A DNA stretch of 64,000 nt from Albugo candida (Eukaryota > Oomycota > Peronosporomycetes > Albuginales). The first letter of the stretch is position 1. Every line of letters begins with the position of its first letter. Below are positions 24,123-34,180 of this stretch, in pieces. The notes under the pieces were generated by a model that searched no databases, was not told where the DNA came from, and saw only the letters and a program-made list of their open reading frames with translations. The stretch lies in contig JBDOQK010000034.1 in assembly GCA_040437565.1 (NCBI GenBank), positions 310,001 to 374,000 of the forward strand, given 5' to 3'. Both the position numbers and the translations under genes were made by a program.

Positions 24123-25056
24123 TTATTTGGGTAGCGATTTAAATGACATTTCGGATGCCTCAAAGACAAAGCAGATAGAAGAAAATTTTACATTACGATG
24201 TAGGGGTGACGCCCGCCGATGGGATTTACCTACATGTCTACCGCTGGTAGTTCTTTCTTCCGCCGATTCAAGAACATAAGGATCAGTACTTCTAAGGCAC
24301 ACGACGTACACGAAACAAAATCAACGCATGAATTCCGATTGCATATGACTGACGACGATAGAATAATATAAAACCCGGATTTACATACGCATTATGGTCT
24401 TGTTTTCACCACCTCGCGCAGAATCTTGCTTACATCCACCTCTGTTAGGCAGTCATGATCGGATTGTATATGGTCCAAATTATAATCAACCGCTCCAACT
24501 AGGCTACGTTCGTGATCGTGTTTGCCGCCATCTCGGACAGACCTCAAGCTGAAACGGACGAGTTTACGACACTTAGAACGCACCATACAGCCATTTTTCG
24601 AAACAAGTTCTACTTCAATTTTCGCGACTTCAATGCTCAATTCGAACGCAGCTCAGCATAAACCTTCTTGGTCGGGCTGCACTATCGAGGCTATCGCAAC
24701 TATAATAGACCTTGACTCTACGAAGTCTGCAGCGCTGATCCTCTACACATGGTCAACACGACATATAAGAAGCATGCGTGGAAAATGACGGCGTGCCAAG
24801 GCACTCGAAAGGCACAGCCTATATCAGTCAGATAGACTACATTATCTGACCCTTCGGTATAGATTATTGTTCTAGGATGCTTGCTCGCATCCTGGCACAT
24901 GTGTGGACAACGATCACAGACTAGTATCCGCTTCCCTTCGAAGTCCTGTCGTCTATAAAATTCTATGCAAAAGTGCATTCCCGCAACACGACGAGGCTGA
25001 AAACTGGCCTCTCTTTTTGGAGGACGACGACATGTGCAACATCTTTCCAAGATCAC
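24123..25056 (-). CDS. probable spliced gene, product unknown
   Basis: Three minus-strand coding-like blocks lie in series. 24718-25056 begins with a Cys-rich stretch (CCTCRRPPKRE, later CDRCPHMCQ) that could bind zinc. 24392-24640 contains IEVAKIEVELVSKNGCMVR and LTEVDVSKILREVVKTR. A block within 24123-24300 contains STDPYVLESAEERTTSGRHV. Possible short introns with GTATGT and GTAAAT donors lie between them. The blocks look like exons of one gene of unknown function. The start at 25056 is the first ATG of the Cys-rich block. Confidence 0.35.
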
Positions 25057-25275
25057 ATCGCTGCAAAGCTTTCGACACTCATCGACAACATACAGCTGCG
25101 CGCGTATACTTAATCAGATCACCACAGCAGGCAGCGAAATCCTCGGGCCTCGATCCCAAGCTCTCACCGAGCCATATATTATGCGGATATGGCTCGCTTC
25201 TCGCATGCGGAAAAACAACTTTGCCCTCTTTTCATCAAATTGGGACTATAGCGAAGTTTCACAGTAAAACTCTGT

Positions 25276-25388
25276 TGGGGGGTCCGTACCCAGTTCAGTC
25301 AGTTAAGCACTTGAGCGCACGGACCCCCTGCCGGAGGTCGTTACTTCGATCCCCGGCAGTGTGGGCAGCGGTTTGAGCCCACCCAAGC
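25276..25388 (+). repeat. tRNA-related SINE-like unit
   Basis: Three hairpins follow one another: gggggtccgt pairs with acggaccccc around a loop that has an A-box-like segment (cagttcagtcagttaag); ctgccgg pairs with ccggcag around acttcgatccc, which matches a B box; gtgggc pairs with gcccac around ggtttgagccc, also B-box-like. This order resembles an RNA polymerase III head derived from a tRNA, but it cannot fold as a normal cloverleaf. The 3' part may run on past the assembly gap to about 25,640. Confidence 0.45.
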
Positions 25389-25532
25389 AATAAGCTTGGA
25401 AAATATCTGCNNNNNNNNNNNNNNNNNNNNNNNNNNNNNNNNNNNNNNNNNNNNNNNNNNNNNNNNNNNNNNNNNNNNNNNNNNNNNNNNNNNNNNNNNN
25501 NNNNNNNNNNAATAAGCTTGGAAAATATCTGC
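25389..25532. repeat. 22-bp contig overlap around the N run 25411-25510
   Basis: The 22 bp at 25389-25410 reappear at 25511-25532, so the N run marks an unmerged short overlap rather than missing sequence. Confidence 0.85.
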
Positions 25533-25750
25533 CTCCCTAGGTTTGAAGTCAGACTTAAGTGATATTCACACGGTCAGGGGCTCATGATAGGATAAGGAAG
25601 GTAGTTAAAGAACCAGATAAACAGTGTAATGGAATCCTTGAAAAAGTAAAGCTCTGTTGGTATCGCATCTTACGTGTCGGGAGTAAACTATGGCATGAAT
25701 CGAATACTTTTTCTTGTAGAGCACCTTAGCATTGGAGTATCATACCCCTG

Positions 25751-25960
25751 ATGACATCATCTTCTTTCTTCGACTGGATGGGAAATAAAGAAGGATTAGA
25801 GGATGACGCATCCATTAAAAATGATCATAATACGAAGCTCACGTCAGAAGAGGGGGGGGACAAGCGTGAAGCAGAGATGCTGGCGTTTTCGGCTGGACAG
25901 AATACTTCTTGGAACAAAGCAGAGGACGCGTCGCGCATTAAAGACGACACAATGCTTTGA
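25751..25960 (+). CDS. short acidic/Lys-rich frame, unknown
   Basis: A 69-residue frame begins MTSSSFFDWMGNKEGLEDD and is rich in Asp, Glu and Lys. It has no signal peptide or known motif. It could be a leftover first exon next to the SINE-like unit, or chance. Confidence 0.2.
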   Translation: MTSSSFFDWMGNKEGLEDDASIKNDHNTKLTSEEGGDKREAEMLAFSAGQNTSWNKAEDASRIKDDTML

Positions 25961-27096
25961 ACCTGTCTCACCCAATTGCATAGAAACGCGACAAAGGGAG
26001 TACGTTATCCGAGAGCACAGGACGGCGAGTCAATCAATCTGTTAAGTGCCAGTGCTCTTCTGTACAACAGAAAGGGTGAAATGTGATCCTTCTGACGCCC
26101 AAAAACACATGGAACAAAGTAGCTGGCTAGTCTAGTTTTCAATCTTTTAATGATGTGGTTTGCAATGCTAGGACTTCTAGTCGCATCTGTTGTAGAGATT
26201 CGAGCTACAAAAATCTGTAGCTAGCTTGTAATGATAAAGCCAAGCATCGACAAACGTTCTTATAGCGAGCAATAATCCGATTTCGCTGGTATCGTAGAAA
26301 AAGCTTGGATTCGGGAGAACATAGCCAAACCTTGCGTACAGCACGTCCCAATGTATCCCATCTTTGATTGAATCAGTTACAATACAATCGATACAAAATA
26401 CACAAAGGTGCTTGGAGGTAATTTGCTTATCAGTCCAATCTGATTTTTGGAAAAGAATGCAACGCACACTTTTCTTCTCAAACTTGGTGTTCATTATGGG
26501 AAGTTGTATCTTAATTGAGCAATCAAATATAGTTGATGATGGTATTCGAAGGCAATGACAACTAGCCAACTAAGAAAATGTCGAGGTCCCCACGAAAATA
26601 TGCTTGATGTGTCCTGTTCTAGCTGTGATCCGACAAGGTTGCGAGTCACAGAGCTTGCAACTTCAAAACTCGCGAGAGAGGACATCTGACATCGATCGGT
26701 AATGTACTTCTCCTATTACTGTTGATATGCTAACAACGTATTCGCTAAACTGCGCCTTTGGTACGTACAATCCCACAAAGTTAGAGAGGCAGACATGTTG
26801 CATATTGATAAATCCTGCAAATAAGTTGCCATTTATTATCCTTCTGTTGCTATGTCCCTACACTTCTAGCACCATGGACGCGTTTTGATAATCAAATGCT
26901 CTCGGAGAGACTATATACTCTAAGAATACCTTTGTTTGTTTAATAACCTACCTTACAAAATACTTCTGCTGACATCTCCGAGTGTACCACATTATTGAGT
27001 TTGGGGTAGAAGAAGTGGGACAGCTTCGTTTCGAAAAAGGTGATTACCTAGCTTTGGAGATTATTAGAACAGAGCATTAGGTTATTTGCTCATCGA
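25961..27096. other. intergenic, mostly featureless
   Basis: The longest frame is a minus-strand one of 130 codons (26177-26569) with no recognisable domain or signal peptide. Nothing else is supportable here. Confidence 0.4.
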
Positions 27097-27648
27097 TTGA
27101 AATTTTTGATTTTATCTGATCGGAAAATAACTGGCTTTAGTTTGATCCCTGAGTCAAATTGTATCTCATTTTTCAAAATAACTAGAAGAGCTCTGACAAC
27201 CAACAATTTGATGAGAACGAGCCAGCGTGTATGGTTGACTGCGATTATGCAAATGATCGTATGGTTTCGGTTTGATCGTCTCTTCGTGGAGTGTCATGAA
27301 CGAGACGCAGTCTGTGTTACGTGGCATCCCGCTGTGCATACGACAGAAGGACAATCATCAACTCCATCGACACCACAGAAGCGCATGATAAATGAACATC
27401 TTAGTTGCATTACTTCTGTATTGGGGCTAGCTGAGAGTTACGTCGTACAATACGTGAACGGGGTAATGAAGATTTCTGTCAAGTTCAAGAGTGCTGTGAT
27501 TCCCGGAACCCCGAGTACGAATGGTTGCCTTGGCGCTACTGTTGAAGATGGTCTTTGTAAACAACATTATGAAATGATTATTCCCAAAGCCGAAGATCCA
27601 GTCGAGCAAAGTGGAACTATTCCTGGAATTCCTGACCTTATTGAATGA
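27097..27648 (+). CDS. 183-residue hypothetical frame
   Basis: A single open frame runs from ATG at 27097 to TGA. The second half (VVQYVNGVMKISVKFKS, then IPGTPSTNGCLGATVEDG) looks more protein-like than the first, which is rich in Arg and hydrophobic residues. A later start at the first Met of the second half is possible. No signal peptide, membrane segment or family motif is seen. It may be a genuine lineage-specific gene or a chance frame in decayed DNA. Confidence 0.33.
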   Translation: MKFLILSDRKITGFSLIPESNCISFFKITRRALTTNNLMRTSQRVWLTAIMQMIVWFRFDRLFVECHERDAVCVTWHPAVHTTEGQSSTPSTPQKRMINEHLSCITSVLGLAESYVVQYVNGVMKISVKFKSAVIPGTPSTNGCLGATVEDGLCKQHYEMIIPKAEDPVEQSGTIPGIPDLIE

Positions 27649-29480
27649 GTGCTGTAAAAACGCCGATTGATTGGTGAAAAAGACGTGGAATCGAACGATT
27701 GCACCAAAAGCATTTGCAATAAACTAGGAAATATATTATAACAGCAAATACTATCCGTAGGTTATTTGCTAAGCAATCTGCTAAGCAATCAATCGAGCTA
27801 ACACAACACGTGTCATCCTCTGGTATCCTCATGTGGCTATCTGCCGGTAAGAGTTGACTCGATAGACATTCCTATAAAAGCTCCGGTATAGCGAAAACAT
27901 TCACTGCGTCATGAGACTTACTTACGCATCGTAAAGTATCCACATATGCGCTCATATGATCCACCTCTATTCCAGCCGTGTCCCTTTGATTCCCTGACGC
28001 AACTTTGTCATACTCGCCATAATGGGTGAATTTCGAACTATGTATCTTAATTATCGATTGGCATGCACAACGTATGACATGGGACCCATCACGGAGTCGA
28101 TGAGGAAATGCATAACGCTCTACAAGAGACCTAGCTGTTATCTTAAAGCAAAGTGACCTTNNNNNNNNNNNNNNNNNNNNNNNNNNNNNNNNNNNNNNNN
28201 NNNNNNNNNNNNNNNNNNNNNNNNNNNNNNNNNNNNNNNNNNNNNNNNNNNNNNNNNNNNAAACTCTTTGCTGAGTAGGTGAACATGTTTTGAATCTTTT
28301 TTGTGTTTCCGACCAAGCACAAATAAAGTGACCTTCAAAAGAGGTACTCCTGATGCCTAAATCCGAGCACTCAACGATTTCATGTGCAAACGCTATTCCA
28401 GAACCATGATCAGGAAAGCCATCGATACTTCAAAGCAAAGGTAGCGTAGGTACAACGCAACTTTGGTTACACAGCGCGTAGAGCTCTTGTTGACACTTAG
28501 TTTGATTTTTGAAAAAGGGACGCTTTAAACCGCAGCGCTGCAAACGCTTTTCTCTTTCGGTGTCGAGTGCTCAAACACTACGGCGTTCATTTTATACTCC
28601 ATCTGAGCTCAATTCTAATGTCCCGCCAAATTGTCTCAAAAGCTACTTCCTGTATGCTCTGGCTGCATTTGCATTCTCCACTGGCTAGGATTCGCCGAAG
28701 TCATATACGCTTTGTTGTTAGACTTGAAGAATACTACGTACATGTTCACAATGTAGATATTTTGTTATGCAACTAGCGTCGGTAAGTCAAGACACAGTAT
28801 TGACTTCACTATCTGTGAAGCTGCATTTAGTACATCGAGCTTTGTTTGAGCAGCTGCTGCTGGTGTGCATTCTAAAGCATAGATGGCTCCCGAAATTAAA
28901 AGTATCAGAAGCTCAAGCGCACTCGATCATCGAAGAGCATTTGCTAATTCTACTTTCTGTAGAGCAACGGATGTGGTTCAGATGGCCATACAAATAATGT
29001 CACATGAACTACGAACATAATCGATGATTTGGAAGCAAGAAAAGAAGTTCACGATTGCATTTTGAACTATTAGTACATATGCTTCATTGGACGGCTCTTT
29101 GATCGGATGCAATCGGCCGCGCACGAATGCAATATGTTGAGTCTTTCAGAATTACTATGAGTCCATATATCTTATACTTATGCAGAGAGATTATTCAGGA
29201 GCGACGGCATGGTGGAGATATGTTTAGTATAGGCTCTAAAATCCATGGTAGACATCTCTGCGCCAACTTTCGATCATGTGTGTCTTACAGGTTTGATCAC
29301 AGGCTTATGACGCCTTAATGTTGCTGAGGTTTTTTCGAGGCTCGAGATCCAAAGTGACCTTGTAAAGTGGTTCCTTTCAGCGATAGCCGCAACGGTGGCA
29401 TTTTTATATTAATACGTTTCTCTATTTGGATGATTTAGTAGAGGAAACTGTACATCCAGCGGGCATGGAGTGACCGTATA
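27649..29480. other. intergenic, decayed; N run 28161-28260
   Basis: No gene is supported. The N run here is not flanked by a duplicated segment beyond an 11-bp match (aaagtgacctt at 28150 and 28325), so real sequence may be missing. Short frames on both strands show no conserved motif. Confidence 0.4.
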
Positions 29481-30630
29481 CATCTCCTTCTTCGTTCACG
29501 CAGTCTGCTACTGACTCGCAAAATCGAGCTCGGCGCAAACGACTCAGTGAGGATCAGCTCGAATCCCAAATCAAAGATCCTCAGCGCAGCAGGTTCTCCG
29601 ACAAAATATTTCACATTTTGAGGTGTCTATTCCCGCGTTGGCATGAATAGCTCATTAACCACAATCGGAACGGCTACAAGATCGGTACAGACAGCGAAAA
29701 GGCCTCTATCAATACCGATTTCTCCAGGTCACAATTCTACGATAGAATGAATACAGCTATACATCTTGTACCTTAACGCCTTCGCAACCTGATCACCAGT
29801 GCAGGAGTTCCAAAGGCTTTCCTTTCTCTTATAGCCCCGGGACCGGATAGCATACAGGGGGAACACCTAAAGTGCATCCCTTCAGCGACTACTTTGCGAC
29901 TAGCCACCTTTATCAATCATGCTGTCGCGACCGCAAAGAGACCCTTCTAAAACATGAAGCTTACTGAAAACCACCAGAAAACGCTATCGCTCATTATGAT
30001 AGAGTACGCGATTAGGTTGACGCTTGGCTATCACCCAACCCGAGTGGATATAGAAGCGCCAAAAGTGTGGCAGATTCAGTATGGGCCCGTAACGGAGTGA
30101 GGCATTAACTTGCAAACATCAACGTACTGTGCATATACTTCGTATCGAATTAAGCAAGGCGTTTCACACGATTGACAGATTCAACCTTATCGCATTGCGA
30201 CTATTTAATTCCCCAGACGACGTAATCTCATCATACTACTTCTCACCGACACTACCTAGCAGCTCTGTATCGGAACCCGGAGCTTTTAGTAATCACGGCA
30301 ACCATAAGTTGGTTCACTTCTCCCTCTTCTATTCATCATCTATCTGGAAGCGGCACTCCGTTAGTTATGCATTATTTTCACGCAACTATGGAGCAGCTTA
30401 TAGCAGTTATCTATTTCGATGATTTTAATTCTGTTCATTCTCAGTAGGACACCCTTGATAGAATCTTCGGCACCGCGCAAACAGTCTTCTACAGATAGAT
30501 CCTTCACATCAAGACTGAACAGACGTAAATTTCCACATTCAAGTAAAATCAGTGGCGTCTCTTCCGGAAGTTAGGCACGACCATGAAGAATAGCACAATG
30601 GAAAGAATACGCAAATCGAGGGTTTTCTGA
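29480..30630 (+). mobile_element. decayed LINE reverse transcriptase fragment
   Basis: Broken + frames retain reverse transcriptase landmarks in order: APGPDSIQGEHLK (about 29834-29870), RIELSKAFHTIDRFNLIAL matching the catalytic LxxAFDxV block (about 30140-30200), and IAVIYFDDF at the place of the YADD motif (about 30400). Stops and frame changes are frequent. It is a different lineage from the LINE at 40,695, judged by the APGPD block. No ends could be fixed. Confidence 0.6.
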
Positions 30631-30633
30631 AAC

Positions 30634-31556
30634 GTGGAAACTATCGATTCGTCCTCGCGAAACAAGGGGCAGGGTAGGTCCATTAACGTCAGCGACTTTC
30701 TTTGCAACAGCATCGGCCAGTTAGCACTTGATGAAGAGAAGGCTTCTGTTCATCCAGATCTACAAGTAGCGGCCTACATCATCATACAACCTGGCACGCA
30801 GCATGAGGGATGGTGGACGTCGTAGAAACCGCGCAAACAAGTCTGTCAATTGGCTATCCCAATCTTTGAGGCTCAGTTTCCCGTCTGTCAAGCTCTTTTT
30901 GCTTTCGACAATGCAATTGGTCAAAGTGAATTCGCCGGCGATGCCCTTCGCGGCAACGCAATGAATTTGTCCAGTGAAGGCAAGCAGCCAAAGATGCGCG
31001 CAACAACGTGGGGAAATGGAGTTTCTCAGGAAATGATTTCTGCTTATGACCATCCTGATGAAATGCTCAGTCGTCAGGCAACGGGATTGAAAGTTATGCT
31101 GGAGGAACGTGGGCTGTGGGATGAAGGCGCAATGCAAAATTTGTCCCGTGGATGGCACACCTTGCTGCGCCATACGAATTATGACCAATAAATCATATCA
31201 AATCGCAAGTAGGAAGGATAGAAGAGCGAATTGTTGCCGCAGGTCATCAAGTGATAAATTACCCAAAATTTCAGTGCGAGCTCAGCTTCATCGAACATTT
31301 TTGGAGAGCCACCATGCGATACGCCAGAAAACAGTTCGATTACACTTGGAAAAATTTACTGGTAACAGTTCCAGCTGCCTTGGCATCTGTTCCACTGGGC
31401 GACACATGTTGGCACTCACGAAATTCTTTGCGATACATGGACGCTTACCGAAAAGGTCTCACAGGAAAAGCAGCAGAGTATGCGGTAAAAAAGCACAAAC
31501 CCACCGACATGTACCCAATTCTGTTTTGATGCATGTGGCTGTTATGACAGGATAAA
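30634..31556 (+). mobile_element. DDE DNA transposon, copy 1 (C-terminal two thirds)
   Basis: The frame holds the family's GQGRSINVSDFLC block (30670), FAFDNAIG with the second catalytic Asp (30905), GKQPKMRAT (30980), LKVMLEERGLWDEG (31090), ELSFIEHFW with the third acidic residue (31280), and the C-terminal DAYRKGLTGKAAEYAVKKH (31440). It is broken by one in-frame TAG at 30823-30825 and two frame changes near 31125 and 31220-31250. The 5' third with the first catalytic Asp is missing or unrecognisable. The family is common in basidiomycetes and oomycetes; I cannot name its superfamily with certainty. Confidence 0.75.
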
Positions 31557-32828
31557 TAATGAGTGTCAACCTGCGGCTTTTCTGAGCAATTTTATTGACA
31601 CTTGCCGCAGAAAGAATATTTGAGAGATTAAAAACCCCACGGGTAGACGGCCAAATTTTCTTCAACCCTAGCAAAATGCCAAAATTCAGACGACTTTTGC
31701 AACGCTAATGCTCCATGAAAAGTTGAGTAAAAGTCCAAGACTTCTGGAGGGAAGCTCAGGGCATAATCTTTGTTGCCAAAGGCTTTTTTTTGTGTAATTT
31801 GTATTCGGGCCAAGCCTTACCGATTCTTGCAGGGCCACTAAAGTTGCTGGTTTTCAGTGATATGCACTATACAACACTTCAAATCCTATGTACCAGCAAA
31901 TCTGATTGGAAAATGTGTGCAGCAATGATCAACGCACAGTGAACGAAACGTTCAAGCATATAGGCGCCTACTGATGTAGCCAGTTGCTGATGATACATCA
32001 CGGCTAAGATTTGTCTTATGAATTCTTCTTTGATAGCAGTGATTGATTTCACACAGAATGGCTTACTGAAATTGCTTAGCGCAACTTAGATGGATTGAGT
32101 GCCCCAACATTCACGCACCTTTGGATTCGAATAATGGTGCAATCGAGTTTTCAGATGCGCTCACTGCAGCATCAATTCCTTTGCAATATTCACGTTTAAA
32201 ACTAAGGAACAGCGCTCGCGTTAGGCTCCTCATTTCAGGCATGTTTGTATGTTACTGAATGAGCTCTCAATCGATATCGACGTAATTGGCGAACACTTCA
32301 TGGACCTCCTTTAGTACACTGCAAATCTATTTGTGCATTCAGGCTCCACCCACAAACATAGGCGATGATCACGCACAGATCGAGGATTAAGCGGAAAAAT
32401 ATATTACAACAATAATCACTAGACGTTTTCAGTAACATGGCCCTTACCTAGGAAGCCATTACCATATGCTCACAGTCTTTAACTTCTCGCTGTAGTCTCA
32501 AGAATAAAGATGAGTACAAGACTTTGACCTTGATTTGAAGATTGATCTAAAAATTTCCCATGCACATGCCTAGGTACATAGCGAGTACATACCAGTATTG
32601 GACAAAAATGAACTGTAGTGCAAGTCATCTGTAACCTGTAATTATTATTTTTTGCGGCCAACATTGAAGAATCATCAAACATAAACCGTCAACTAATACA
32701 ATTGGCGTAGATTTACCCCCCACAAATACCATTCCAGCAGCTTTTTCCCCAATCACATCTACCAACCATTTTGCTCATTTGACAACAAAACACCTTCCTT
32801 TTTTCTGCCAGCCCATTGATCTAGCAGC
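31557..32828. other. intergenic, no supported gene
   Basis: A minus-strand frame of 61 codons at 31628-31813 and several shorter ones show no motif. The stretch lies between the C-terminal part of one DDE transposon copy and the N-terminus of the next. Confidence 0.4.
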
Positions 32829-33769
32829 ATGCCTCGAACATCAAAACAGCAACGTCACATGAAAGCTATACGGGCTGCTTATGAGACGAAAAAACCCGGA
32901 AATATATCAAGTTCAACTATCGAAAAAAGGAGCGATGTAAAGGCGGATTTAGAAGTTGAATTCGAGGTTCGAGGAAGAGCAAACGGACACCATTATTGTG
33001 AGTATTGAGTCTGCTTGTAAACGGCCTTCTCGGTACCTTAGAGACTACGACAGAACGAAGCGGCGCAATAGAGCAGCGCAGAAAAAAGTAGCTATTGATT
33101 CAAGAAAGCTAGATACATACTTCAAGGCAAAAGCCACACAGCGTCAGCCTATAGACTCTGAAAGAGAGGACTTGATAGATGAAAAACCTCTTTATTCTCA
33201 CAACAATCTTCAAAGAGCGCTTGTGAAATTGGGAAAACAAAATAAATCTCATGAGGAAAGTATGCAGCTGCGTCTTGCCTCTGCTGCAGCATACTTCAGG
33301 CTTATACTCTGCTGCAGTGAGGTAAAGTTAATTCATTTGCACATTCTCTAGCGCAATTTTATTTTATTTATTAACGGTCAATCGTGATTGCAAAATAAAG
33401 AGTTACTGCCTCGCAAATAATTGCGGCGGCGAAGGGAAAAGGGCGTTGGTTTGCCGAGATGCTTCGTGTCTGGGGACGTGTATATCTTGAAACTGTTTTT
33501 TTTCCCGAGAGCAAGCAGGGAAAGCATGTTACTATTGTTTTGAAGCTTTACATTCGAAACAATAAATTCTGCATAGTACCAACGGATTTTACCAAGCATG
33601 TCAACGAGCANNNNNNNNNNNNNNNNNNNNNNNNNNNNNNNNNNNNNNNNNNNNNNNNNNNNNNNNNNNNNNNNNNNNNNNNNNNNNNNNNNNNNNNNNN
33701 NNNNNNNNNNCATCGAAGAGTTCCAGACTCAGTTCACACAGACAGCAATGCTTTAGTAGCTACTGTATG
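32829..33769 (+). mobile_element. DDE DNA transposon, copy 2 (N-terminus, N run, C-terminus)
   Basis: It begins MPRTSKQQRHMKAIRAAYE at 32829, changes frame near 32960-33000, and continues YLRDYDRTKRRNRAAQKK, then NNLQRALVKLGKQNKSHEES and AAKGKGRWFAEMLRVWGRVYL (about 33430-33490). After the N run 33611-33710 the frame shows HRRVPDSVHTD, the family's extreme C-terminus. The middle, including the DDE core (over 1 kb in a whole copy), is therefore lost in the unsized gap or deleted. Confidence 0.72.
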
Positions 33770-33966
33770 AAGCTGTAAGTATAATATAAAGATAATATAT
33801 TACACTTGTACTCAAACCCTAATCCCTAAAGCCTAAACCTAATTTGCCCACCGATCGCGGCCAATTTTTACGCTTTGATAGGAAACACTAGTTAAATCTA
33901 GAGAAACAAGGCAGTTTTTAGCGACTTATAAATTATCCAAAAATCATCCACTTCAAAATCCAAGCC

Positions 33967-34180
33967 TTTTGCTTTGCAGATGGTACACATAATTATAATA
34001 TGTGTACTTTTTATTTATATGTAGGGAATTGTTATATTCACTCCCTTTTAATTCACGTGACACACGTTATTATACGCAATTAGGAGATTGTTATATTGAC
34101 TCCCTTTTCGGTTAGATTCACTCCCTTCCAAGTCACGTGACCCACATTATTATACATTCAAACATTATCGTCTTCTTTAT
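33967..34180 (+). repeat. AT-rich repeat R1, copy 1
   Basis: The block around acacataattataat, then ctttttatttatatgtaggg and gttatattcactccctttt, is found again in inverse orientation at 63040-63230, roughly three quarters identical by eye. The short motif gggaattgttata...cactccc recurs two or three times inside, as in MITE-like elements or terminal parts of a larger transposon. Confidence 0.55.

Noticed and set aside
25276-25388. A canonical tRNA gene
   Set aside because: A- and B-box-like segments are present, but the stems do not form a cloverleaf and no anticodon arm can be placed.
26177-26569. A secreted effector (the frame begins MASCHCLR, suggestive of a CHxC motif)
   Set aside because: There is no signal peptide, the motif spacing is wrong, and no effector domain is visible.
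28150-28335. Overlap artefact at the N run 28161-28260
   Set aside because: Only aaagtgacctt is shared; the start of the right contig is not found in the left one, so this gap may be real.
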